Shown here: positions 11,284 to 22,400 of the stretch, piece by piece
How positions within the stretch are numbered: position 1 is the first letter of the stretch
Layout: every line of letters starts with the position of its first letter
Assembly: GCA_914767715.1 (NCBI GenBank)
Contig: OU612067.1
Location: forward strand, 16,993,001 to 17,057,000
Source of the DNA: Membranipora membranacea
Taxonomy: Eukaryota; Bryozoa; Gymnolaemata; Cheilostomatida; Membraniporidae
Direction of reading: 5' to 3'
Length of the DNA stretch: 64,000 nucleotides
Notes under the pieces: generated by a model
Told to the model about the DNA's origin: nothing
Databases searched by the model: none
The model's input: the letters and a program-made list of their open reading frames with translations, nothing else
Program-made: the position numbers and the translations under genes

Positions 11284-11490
11284 CAAAACCAATATATTGG
11301 CCATAAATTTATTCTGCTTAGAGATTGTAATATTAATTGGAATTCCTCATCAACCAAAAAAACACATTTAGAGCAGAGCTTTATGTCAGCAGGGCTATTA
11401 CAGCAAGTTAATGGGATTTCATACATTAGCCATTTAGGGAGAGAAAGCTTATTAGACCATAACTATGTGAAAATTATATGTTGGTCAAAA
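11284..11490 (+). pseudogene. Decayed non-LTR retrotransposon endonuclease fragment
   Basis: The frame opening at 11257 contains LLRDCNINWN, then KTHLEQSFMSAGLLQQVN and LLDHNYV. This is the order of the C-terminal part of the apurinic-type endonuclease of LINEs (a DFN-type block, a GLxQxV block, an SLLDHxYV block). The usual GD of the DFN block is RD, and no reverse transcriptase follows in frame, so it is a dead fragment inside the inverted duplication. Confidence 0.55.
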
Positions 11491-11524
11491 AACATGATGG
11501 CTCTTCAAGAGAGTGGTTTTGGGT

Positions 11525-11990
11525 GCCACCAGCCAAGCCACCAGCATTGACCAAAATTCTGCTTACTAGTTGTCAGTATTTTGTTATCCTCCTCCCATCT
11601 ATGTTGGAGCAAAGGAAATCACCACACAAATATTGTTGGATTTGATCCCCCTTCAGTCAACTGCTGCTGGGTTATGTTGGGTAATTATGTTCGCTGTGTC
11701 GATCCTGAGTAGTCCCAATTCATGGTCATTGTCACTTTGTCAAGTTGGGTGAAAGGGATATGATATTGTACAATAGCATATCTACAATCTCGTTGTTAAC
11801 ATGTGATTATGTTTTATCAACCAAATCACGTGTTAACAGAGTGTGTTGATTTTCAGCATTTGCTTCAGTTAATTTTTGTTGGTACAGCTCTATTTATCCT
11901 CAAAGTCAATGTAGGGAATTCTATAGCATTTTGGGAAGATAATTCTTACAAGCAATTCCTTGTTCGTTGTGGACAAAAATTGTTGTGATA
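11525..11990. mobile_element. Right arm of the 2.6-kb inverted duplication
   Basis: Partner of 9381-9885 in inverted orientation; arms diverged by small indels and substitutions. Together with the retrotransposon remnant between them they may be terminal repeats of one old element or a nested rearrangement. Confidence 0.8.
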
Positions 11991-12693
11991 TGAGCTCTAT
12001 ACTTTTAAGGAAGGCTCGGCATACCACACCTGATCATTATCTGCCAACCACCATTGCATTGACAATGATTCAAATATCCCGAGTATTTGCAGTTCCTTAG
12101 TTTGAGGATTGAGGACTGAAGGCGGTTGAAACGTGGATGCGCAGTCTGGGGACAAAGTGGGGAAATGTGTATCGAGGAGTTATGACAGGCATCACCCCCA
12201 AACTGAGGACTATATCTGAGGATTGTGAGCTAATTATGTGAGGAAAGTAATCTGTAAGCATCAAATTGAGAGATCTGGAACACTGATATATACTCATATC
12301 AATGATCTAGAAGGTTTGGTATGATCCATAGACCATGGACCATACTAATAATAACAATTATTATTATTATTATTATTATTATGGAATGAACCCGCCCTGG
12401 AAGGATTGCGGTCACACATAGTCATCCACTGATGTCTTGACAGAATGCACGTGTGCTGATGAGCAATGATAACCTTTGGGTGTGAAGGTGACCGCAGCTA
12501 ATGTAATACATGAGGCAACAGATTAAAGTCTGTTAGGGATGAGGAAATGTCCGGGAAGATCTATTGCATCTGTATGATATTATCCAGCAATACTGTCATA
12601 CTTTCCTGAGTGAACTGGTTGCAACATTTGACAAAGATATCATGATTTGCCCGCTGGCTACTAAACGATATAGTCTCACTGTATAATAAACTC

Positions 12694-12802
12694 TAGAATA
12701 TCCCAGAATATCTCAGAATGTCTCAGAATATCTCAGAATATCCCAGAATATCTCAGAATATCCCAGAATATCTCAGAATGTCTCAGAATATCTCAGAATA
12801 TC
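12694..12802. repeat. 10-bp minisatellite CAGAATATCT
   Basis: About eleven head-to-tail copies of CAGAATATCT/CAGAATATCC/CAGAATGTCT. The variants are arranged in a higher-order pattern (T-type and C-type units alternate in blocks). Confidence 0.95.
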
Positions 12803-12935
12803 CTCATGTGGATTGGCTCTCTGGGTAGAAAAGATTACATACATTGAACTTGAGCAAAGGTAATTGACGACAAGGAATCTTCCCCATGTTTCTTAGCTGT
12901 AAACCATCAATCCAAACCATTACATTACTACTGGC

Positions 12936-13003
12936 CAGTGGCCTTCAGGCGGGGGGGGGGGTCAAAAGTTTGGGGGTTCAGACTACTACTAGCCATGCAC
13001 TTA
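12936..13003 (+). repeat. G-rich hairpin repeat, copy 1
   Basis: A run of at least ten G followed by GTCAAAAGTTTGGGGGTTCA, then GACTACTACTAGCC. Shares the order G-run, AGT(C/T)TG, G4-6, CTCAGACTA with copies at 40994-41062 (minus) and 56150-56205 (plus). Confidence 0.65.
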
Positions 13004-13591
13004 GTACCACATGCTCCACCAGGAAACTCATTTACAGATACAGAGCATTTTGGCTGAATATCAACAGTATTAATTTCTAGGTTTATTCCAGCAGAAAAAG
13101 ACCCAATTACCAATGTAAAGAGGATCGGATTTTTTTATAAGTGGCCGTAAAGGCTGGTGTTTCAGGACATAATAAGGACATAATATATTGATTTATGGTA
13201 AAAGCTTACTATAGCCACACTTATTCGATGTTAACCAGTATTTTAGATCATTTTAGATCATTCAACTGTTTGCATGCCAATGAAAGCATTATATCATGCT
13301 CTTTCTTAGAATCAAGTTCTGTTTAGTCTGGGAGTCTACTGTAAATACAATTCTCCTGAGGGTCAATAGAGTAATGGCAGCATCCAAATTCTTATGGAGG
13401 AGATAATGAGATGGATAGCTGTTTGTAAAAAATATTCCACATGGAATTCTGGGAACATTTATACAACTTGGTCATCTTGTTTGATGTTTGTTTGTTTGAT
13501 ATTTAGTCTGATTGTTATAGAAATGAATAATAATAATATTAGGAGTGTTGTCTATCCCATTAGATGGGTCAAAAGACAAACTGAGGGTCTG

Positions 13592-16500
13592 TTATTTACA
13601 CCCTGCCTTCTGTACTGTTAAATCAGCGTCCGTGAGGCCATTGTATTCCATTATAAAGTCTAATCTACCAATGTACCACTGCCGGTCGCTGATAAACTTT
13701 GGGAGTCGTGTCCCTTGGCAGACAGCCATGCTACATAGTCTATCAAGGTCCTTGTAGGATATTTTACCGCAGCGATACAGCATGTCGAAATCGATCTCAG
13801 CACGCTTACTCAGGATCTGAAGAGCACCCGTAAGATATACCTGATCCTTAGGAAAGCAACCTGTAACGTGGAACAAAGGTATATTATAACGAAGTGATCA
13901 TCTCCACAGAGGTTGCTTCATCACCAAGCATTATTTTGACCGGTATTTGTCGTCACTCATTTACTGTGTAGACTTAGTAGACTGAAAATCTAGGGCCAAG
14001 AAAATGGAAGGAGTCTGAGACTATGGGTAACCCATTGTTAAAAATGAACACTGGGATTTAGCAACAAATGTGATGCATGCAGTATGCAGTGGTAAACGTT
14101 TGTTCTCCAAAATCACATGTAGGTCTGAGCTTTCGTTGCATGTAGAATATTACAGTTAAGTGATTAGCTCTTCATGACGTAGATAGTTTTTCCTATCAGC
14201 TGTACATTTAGTTTCAAATTTGCTACCACAGAGTTATTACTTCTCAACATATTCAATCATATTTGAGAAGAAAAAAAGAGGCAATGAACTCCATCATATC
14301 TTTAGTCCAGCCATCTATCCTCTCCCCTCGTTAAAGACTGTACAGTTTGCAAAAACTTGCTTCGCTTCTTTTTGACAAGCAACGAGCTAAAAAGCAATGA
14401 AAGTATTTACCTTTTTCTTACGCATCAAAAATGTAAAAAGTTAATTTTATCAATATTAGAGTTAAAATCAAACCAACTAACCTGGTAGACTGGTATCGGT
14501 CTGACCTCGTTTAGCACGCATTATGTATTTCCATCTAGTCTCTGAGCAGTCTACGTACTGCTTCATGTATTCATTGACCTGTAATTGGAAGGTAAAGGAC
14601 ACTGTAATACTGGTGGGTGTTGGTAGGGTTTTTTTTACTGCAGGGGCGTGTTGTAACTGAGTTTTATGTCGAAAAAAAAGTAGATAAACACGAGTAAGAA
14701 AAAATCTGCTTCTTGAGACAATGTCACAAAACGAAGATTTTTTTGTTGACTCCTAATGATAACTTATGTATAAAAGAAAAATCTTACGGAAAAATTTGGC
14801 GGAGAAATTTGTCCGAAAAAAATATGCAGTGTAAATACAGCTTTATAGACCTCACTCTTGCAGGGCACATACAGAATGTTCACCTAGCAATTTTGAAAAT
14901 TGCATATTTGCTAAGTATTACACCACTGTTGCTGCTATTCACCTATACTGACATATAAATAGCATGAGCTTAGGTCAGTTCAACATAAATACATTAGGCA
15001 TTACCTGAGAAAAAGACATTTTGGAAGACATGAACACAGCGACATAGAGAATGGAAGATCTGAGTAGGACGGGTTTGTCTCTGTGAATGTGAGTATTTAG
15101 TGAAGCTAACCCCTCCTCTGTAGGATTAGCTGGTAGCAGTCCTAACTTTCTCCTTCTCTTCTTAGATTTCCATGGCTGCTTCCCATTGTTATATGCTCGT
15201 AGATAGTGTGTGCCTAAATAGTGATGAGAATTCATTATTATATGAAGCTAAACATGAGGGGTTGTTCTCTTCCGGCAAAAGAAAGGACAACTGATAAAAC
15301 AATTATTTAAGATGCTATATTTCGCAAATTATTGAAAAATAAAAATGTTGTTATAGTTATAGAATAAACCAACCTCCTGCGCATTATCTAGATGAGGTCA
15401 TTAATCTGGTATTGATGTCTATCTCATATTAAAAGGAGTAAGATGACATTTATTTGGTTGAAAGACACAAGTAATTCATTGAAACAGTACCCGTATTCCT
15501 TTAAGACTGTAATGTGATAGAGCTGTTTTTATTAAAGGCAAGAGGGTGGAGAATAATTTCAACCAAACCCTTGCGCAAAACATTGCATACGCCTGTCGCC
15601 TACACTTGCATCAGAATTTGTTATACCCCTTTCCGCTAGATGTATACAAAACCATAACAATGGTTTTACAAGATGAACTGAGTTGAATGCCTTTTCAATG
15701 CTTTGTTTTGCCTAATTCAAAGCAGACTTGCTATATTATCACTAAATTACTAAAATGAAACATGAGGTCAAAAACAACCGTCAGGTTCCATTTGCGTATA
15801 GTGGTGCGTTTAAATGGGTAAGCTTATGAAAACGCAGGGTATTTTACTTACCTAACTCATGATTTAGCATCCCATCTATCCAATTTTGATGTGTCGTCCC
15901 CTCTTTGATGTTTATAGTAGGTTTACCTTTAACTCTAGTCATGGATGCGTGTGACAGTATGTTGTGGGTAATATTCACCTGAAAATAAAAAAAAAGACAT
16001 CTTACGCGCAGGGTGAGATATGTCTATGACGACAGAAATGACCTTGAGTCAACTCCAAGGTCGAGTGAGCTTGGCCAAAGACTGACAACAAGGTTAAAAA
16101 TCTTAAATGTTATAATATATGTACACCTCAGAGAGATAGCAGGAATAAATCTGATTCTACTGGTTTTCATGTTAATGGTAGCTTGGAAAATAGTTCACTG
16201 TACCTGAACCTCATCAGCCATGCCCTCAGTTTCTAAGTACTCAGTCACATATTTGTGAACAGCTGGCCTTGTCATTATAGCACCACCACTATTTTTCTCC
16301 CAGTTAGAATATGATCCAAACTTCTCCAAGGATGAGCTAATTATCTTGAGAGCCTGTGCAAAAATCCAGTAATCACTAGTCATATGGTATGCACCTTACA
16401 GAAACTAAACTTGGAGAGAGTGAGAGATCTTTTAGCAAACTTATTGTAAAACGCTCCTCTCTGTTTGGATTAGCGAAATCTCTCATGGATAATTTTTTTA

Positions 16501-16890
16501 GTTATTGATCTCGCCGGCGGTATAATGTCATTGCAGTCAAATTAGCTTGCATATGCGTCAACCGTATTTCGAAACTATTGATGAAGGGATTTGGTGATTG
16601 TCTTGCAAACAAACCTGCGTAATGTGTTTATCAGATGCTTTCCCGTACTGCAGCATAGATTTTGGGCTCACATCACAGCCGTATACAAACTGTGGGTCGT
16701 ATGCACCTCCGGAATCAAAGAACTTCTTCTTTTCAGTGTCCATATTTAAAGGCTTTATGGCAAACAATATTGGAACAGACTTTGGTTTTTTTGGCTTTGT
16801 AGCACTAGCACCCTGTTTTGTTTTGCCGGACCCGGTTTTCTTAGACTGGGTTGTCTTAGACGTACCAACGGCTTTCCGTACAGCACTCAT
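13592..16890 (-). CDS. MATCAP-type tyrosine carboxypeptidase (KIAA0895/DUF1704 family)
   Basis: Six exons on the minus strand: 16890-16615, 16353-16204, 15978-15852, 15213-15005, 14578-14482 and 13860-13592, all with GT-AG borders and consistent phases, giving 375 residues. The start is ATG at 16888-16890. The HEXXXH metalloprotease motif is HELGTH (H182, E183, H187), followed by YLRAYNN, QPW and NPTEEGLAS, whose glutamate (E217 or E218) would be the third zinc ligand. Further family blocks are MSFSQ, AKRGQTDTS and PGCFPKDQVYL. In vertebrates MATCAP enzymes remove the C-terminal tyrosine of alpha-tubulin, and the same activity is inferred here. The N-terminus (residues 1-40) is a lysine-, serine- and glycine-rich tail that could bind microtubules. 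The protein is shorter than the human paralogues, mainly at the N-terminus. An intron falls inside the catalytic motif, in the glycine codon. It is divergent from the G alpha gene. Confidence 0.9.
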
Positions 16891-19336
16891 GGTGCCTTTT
16901 TACCTTCTCACAGCAAAATCACATCTAAAATATCACAATCAACAAAAATAGACTAATTGCAGGGTAATGAAAAGATTAAGTTAAGATTAGCATGGCCTGT
17001 TTCGTCATTATAAACACTCTTTTTCAGGATGGCACAGGAGAACAAGCGATCAACATCTTTATCTATTATCATCAGTTAGATAGGTCATAATGACTTTTTC
17101 GCTAAAAATGGCTTCTACCCATACACAACAACAGGAATTCTTCTGTAATTTTGAAAATGAGCCTTTAAAAGGGATTGGAAGAACTTTGTACCAATCGATT
17201 CTAGTCAAGGCATATAACTTGTCAGTTATATGCTCTCAGTTTTGGTCTATTATGAGTCTATTTGCAGGCTTAATTTCCTTGATTTGATTTTCATTCTCTC
17301 ACTCCATTCTACCTGCTCACTGACACTGCTAAGATTTATATCCATCCATCATCAATCAATGATTTGATTATCATTATTTATTTATTACTTTATGAATGAT
17401 TATTTAATATATGCCAAAAAAAAAAAAGTAGTAAGGCAACAAGAACACACTATTATACTAGCAATATTATTATTATTATGCATAGATACTGACCACAGTA
17501 AATTGTGCTCACATACACTAGCAGAAAGCTGTCACATATTTCCTGTGAGCCAGAATCGATTTAGAGAGGAGAAAGTAGAAAGATTGAAAGATGTCTTCAG
17601 TTCAATCAAGCAATGATGGTCTTTAGCACACTGATTTCGAGATTACACTATTAGTATGTGTATCTCTGATCGATAGAGCTTCTGTCGCAAATATTGAGCA
17701 CCTACATTTGGCTAAAAAAGAGGACAACTTTAATTTTATCAAACAGACATGATCGAAACAGATTTTTCCTAGCTCTGCATTATTAGTTCTCTCTTCTGAG
17801 CTTAGGCTAGCAATACACAGTTTCGATGTCACTTTTCTTGTCAAAAACATGTGTTAAATGCTCTTCTAAAACTGTTAGAAAGTGATATCAGATTTTCTGA
17901 ATATAAATTAGAATATTTTAACAAAGAATGAGAAAATGATAAGTGTATATCCAAAAGTTTGGGTAATCATCCATACGTCTCCTAAATACTGAATTTCAGC
18001 TGCACTCAAGCTAAGTGAATTAATTCACTCTCTATCGATCAGAGATATACATGCAATAGTATATCACGTGATCAGTGTGGGTCTTTAGCTCAAAAATTGC
18101 AAATTACAGTTACCAATTCCACTCACATGTATTTGTTTACAGTAACAACGGAAATTGGTCCTACAAATAACGAGCCTTAAGTCTGAGCGCCAAGCATTAT
18201 AATCATACTCATGCACCATGGTGTGATTGATATCGACTTAAAAGATCTACTTGAAGCACCAGGTGTCGCTGCTAACTTGACCTACATCACCGATTCCGGT
18301 TTGAATGTATTATTGAAGGAAGACAATTTCAAACAGAGCACTAGAGGAAAGAAGTAAAACAGAGAGGAAGAGAGATCAGAATTCACTTCTGTTGTACGCC
18401 TCTTTGTCAGCCACTCTTCATAAGTCAAAGTAAGCAAAATAACTTACCTGTGTGACATCCTATTGTGACTGATGTGTGGGTTGTACTTCTGAATTTAAAC
18501 AAAGAGCTATTCCAGTTGAGTTGTTATGATTATTATTTAATAAGTCTGAGTCTCACCAACAAACAACAACAAGTTTGTGTCACTCCTCTGTCAGTGAGTG
18601 ACTGTTTGTTGTGGATGAGTTTGAATGGTGAGTGATTGGAATAGGTAGCAGGGGATAACACATCAGTTGACTCACTCATGACTGATTGTGACTGACTGTG
18701 CTGTGTGACTCTCATCCTGCCTGAACTAGAGGGTGAGGCCTGCTGTTAGTGTTACCAGGGAGAATGGTGTTAGTTAGTAAAGAAAGTAGTCCATTGTTGT
18801 TGTGTGAAGGGAATGGTGGTTGAAGATAATTGAAGTGTGTTGTTGTGTTGGTAGCCTCTGTTAGGGTTGAGAGCCCAAACTATATTTTCTTGGATAATTT
18901 CTACTCTCTTTAATTTCTCTCAATCTGTTCAAGACAACAACACACATGCTTATATATATATCAAGCACTAATATACTGGTCAACAACCTGCTGTCTTAAC
19001 ACCGTCATTTGTTACTCATCAGGTGCTTCACTGGCTCGTAAACCCTGAAAGATTTGTTGAATAGGAGATTGCCTTTGACTTTCATTCTACGATAGTTTAG
19101 TTATTGACCACAGGATTTTCAATGAAACTAATTTGAACCATTCAATTCTTTGGTCAGCGGTTGGTGTCGACACCAGCCAATATTTAACCTGCACATCATC
19201 TCAGGGCACTCCATGATTGCATCACTAAACATTATTTGAGACCTTACTTCTCATACGAAATGGCAAAGAGAAGACTTTAATCAATGAGGGAGTTCATTGC
19301 TTTAATGTAGCTTTGACTTTAAACTTTCTATTTCAG
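16891..19336. other. Divergent intergenic region MATCAP / G alpha i
   Basis: About 2.5 kb between the two start codons, expected to contain both promoters. I see no clear TATA box. Contents: AT-rich DNA, a possible 48-codon ORF at 18211, and a GT/TG-rich stretch around 18570-18850. Confidence 0.5.
18211..18357 (+). CDS. Possible small ORF, 48 residues, unknown
   Basis: An ORF from ATG 18211 to TAA 18355-18357 reads MHHGVIDIDLKDLLEAPG, then a segment with TYITDSGLNVLLKED, ending in TRGKK. The composition is protein-like (few Cys/Trp, mixed charge, lysine-rich end) and unlike the AT-rich shadow ORFs nearby. The frame is closed upstream by a TGA at 18184-18186 and the ATG context is weak. It lies between the divergent MATCAP and G alpha genes and might be a terminal exon, a short peptide gene or chance. 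I recognise no family. Confidence 0.25.
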   Translation: MHHGVIDIDLKDLLEAPGVAANLTYITDSGLNVLLKEDNFKQSTRGKK

Positions 19337-19439
19337 ACAATCAGGACAACCGGGATTATATTATAGACCTCAAGTCAACCCACTGGATTATTTGCTGCTT
19401 TGGAGACAACTCTACTGAAGAGTATACATCGCTGCAGAG
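19337..19439 (+). other. 5' UTR part of G alpha i first coding exon
   Basis: A good acceptor (pyrimidine tract then AG at 19335-19336) precedes the start codon by about 100 nt, and 19337-19439 has no other obvious function. This suggests that the transcript begins with an upstream non-coding exon, which I could not locate. The leader is inferred only from this splice site. Confidence 0.4.
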
Positions 19440-22400
19440 ATGGGGTGTGCGGCTAGTAGTGAGGACAGGCAAGCGCAGGAGCGGTCTAAGCAGCTGGATC
19501 GTATACTTAGAGCTGACGGAGAGAAAGCTGCTAGGGAAGTAAAGCTTTTGTTGTTAGGTAAGGAATAATATCACAGGGTGTAGTGAATAGAAGAGAAGGT
19601 CAGTCTGATAGACCAAGTTATCATCAGAATGGTCAAAATCTGATACACTATTTTGCTTCTCTATACTGTTCGCACTATTGTGGGATATAAGGTTTAATGA
19701 CCACAAATGTTACTACTCAAAATAGGGTTAGTAAGCATATATGTTGAAGTGCTTACAATCACACTTATGGGAATATCACACTCAAAATAAACTCAGGTCT
19801 GCAGTTTCTACTGGCTGCCGACTCAGTTCCATGTCAACAGGAAAGCAGCTGTTTCTAAATAAAAACAAGTCTTCATAACCTTGAAGGTATATTTATGAAC
19901 TTTGTGTGTAGGCCATTAAACCATTCTATTATAAATTCTGTTTCTGGAATGAATAGAAGCTGGAAGTGAATCACTCCGCTTACCTGACAAGAATTAATAA
20001 ACTTATTAATACAGAAGATAATAAATTATTGAGTATTCTATAAATAAAACCATAAAATTTTATTCCCGGGATCATTTTCAATTACTTTGTGACGAGACTG
20101 TGACAGCATATCATCTAGGCTGTCAATTTAATGTTTGTAAAACAATGGCTCGCTCTATCAAGGGGTTAATATGGACTTGATATATGTGGCATCAAGCATG
20201 GAAATGGATGGTTTAGTGAAGCGTAGGCGACCATAACCTGACAGCTAAAACACGATGTTCACTCTCCTCGCTTAGCTAGTAATGATATCAATTTTATTAT
20301 CCGTGATCATACATTTATTAGCACGATTCCCGATTTTAACCATTGATTGAAATCATGCAGATAATTTTTCTTGGCTTTGAATAAATAAAACATGACACTT
20401 TGTTAAATTACTGGTGTTTATGAGAATGGATTTTATTTTTAGAATGTTTCATGTTGTCCATGTCATGTTCGGATAATTGTGGCCTTATGGCATTTTCATG
20501 CTGGCTTGTGCCATCTTAAAACTGTAAAGATAGGACATGGAATTTTAAAATATTGATTACAGTTGAGTTTATTCCAACAAGACAACCAAGATGAAGCCAG
20601 TCAGAGTTATATTTTTACATCAGTTTTAAAAACAGAGTTGTTCAAACAAAATGTGATATTACTCACTGGTTCAATGAAGAGAAACAATGTGAATACACTG
20701 AATATCTTTATATCAGGGTGATGGTAAAATCTTAGGATTGAATTAATTTGATAATTATTCATAATTAAATTGTGATTAATCAAATTAATGATCTCGGACC
20801 GCTTGGGATATTAGAAATCATGGCATAGGCTTTCATACATTGTCTGTTAGATAGAGTTGCTCTCATAAAGTTTGATGAGGGTTTGATTCAATTTCCATAT
20901 AAAATTTCCATTTTGATACTTTTGTTTTTATAAAAATAATCATGTCATTGGCATTATATCAAATGATTCCCACCAAAGGACCCACATCGCATTCACAATG
21001 GTAATTTGGTTTGTCATTTGGCTAATCAAAACAATGTTTCAAGCCTGTGATTGTGTTTATCACTGAAATTATTGCTTATCAGTATAATATTGAACAACTG
21101 CCATTGTATAGACTGCACGAATGATATCACTTGTCAGAACCACTCAAATCAAGTCAGTATTTTGGAGTCATGGCCGAGATTTTGTTTTTGTTAGCAAGTC
21201 TGTTGGGTGACCTAAAATTTGTACACACTGTGCTGAAATCAGTCAGTGTTAAGTGAACCAAAATCTTAGGGAAAATCGGTTTGTGTGTGTCTAACAAGAC
21301 CTTTTCGAATCATGAGATCTCGTCTGGACCAACTATTGATACATAGCCAGTCTGGTTGATGACCTAAATATCTATCCATTCAAACTCTAACTAAAGTACC
21401 CCATTCCTACTGAAAATATGGCATCTACAGCCAAACTTTAAGATCAATGACTTGGGCAGACAGATTTGCTGATAGATAGTGGTGAGAAGTTCTGTCTCTG
21501 ACTGAAAATCGTTTTCACAGAAAATACATACATCCATCACTCATTCAAAGAGCGACTACCCCTCAAAGCACTTGTCTTCATTTAGCATGCAAGTTGTACT
21601 AATATCAAAGATTATAAATATTACTAATATAACTCTTAAAACTGATGATGCCCTTTGAAGTGCATTGCAAGTTTTTGTCTCCAGTGCTTGAGTCAACTTG
21701 TTGCACTGAGTTGGTCAGACACAATTATACACAATTATCATGTCTGTTTATACAACAAGCTGGGTACTCTTACTGAAGAAATAATAATGATAGTGTTCAT
21801 GTTGTTTTCAATGAAATACCATCACTCAAAATGGGTACTACTACATAGATGGGAGAGCAAAGACAATAAGGAGAGCTGACGAGCCGTGAACTAGGAACAA
21901 ACACCAATATACAGGCCTACTGTTTACCAATGTAACAATTTGATTGACTTTTCTCAAATTCTCATCTCATCTTTCTTGTGATGGATATTGGGTCTTGACA
22001 CAAGCCATGACACATCAATGTACACTTATTGTCAAATTTTATCACTGCATGTTGATTTGTCTCAATTACAGTCTTTGTGTTATCATGTCCATCCGGCCAA
22101 TTTACAAATCAGGACATCATCTTTACTGTGATGGAAATGGGATGATTGACACGTATTTCCTTCTCTTATAGGTGCTGGTGAATCTGGAAAGAGTACCATA
22201 GTGAAACAAATGAAGTAAGTCCTTGACATAGAAAAGCCACTACGGTGTTGTAGGTTTGAAAGGGGAAGTAATGGTAATGACCCAAAAGGAATATTAGCCA
22301 TAGCAATATTTAATAGTGATGTTGATACAAATATCAACAGCATATATTTATGGCTATGGATGGTATTTGACCAGCCTATACCAGCATGGCATATTTTCTC

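Larger units (their letters stand above)
8716..13591. other. Repeat-rich intergenic stretch between D8C and MATCAP genes
   Basis: The interval contains the perfect palindrome (8902-8989), the large inverted duplication (9381-11990) with a retrotransposon remnant, a minisatellite and a G-rich repeat. No host gene recognised. Confidence 0.6.

Noticed and set aside
16598-16951. 117-codon plus-strand ORF rich in Phe and Cys
   Set aside because: It is the antisense shadow of the first MATCAP exon.
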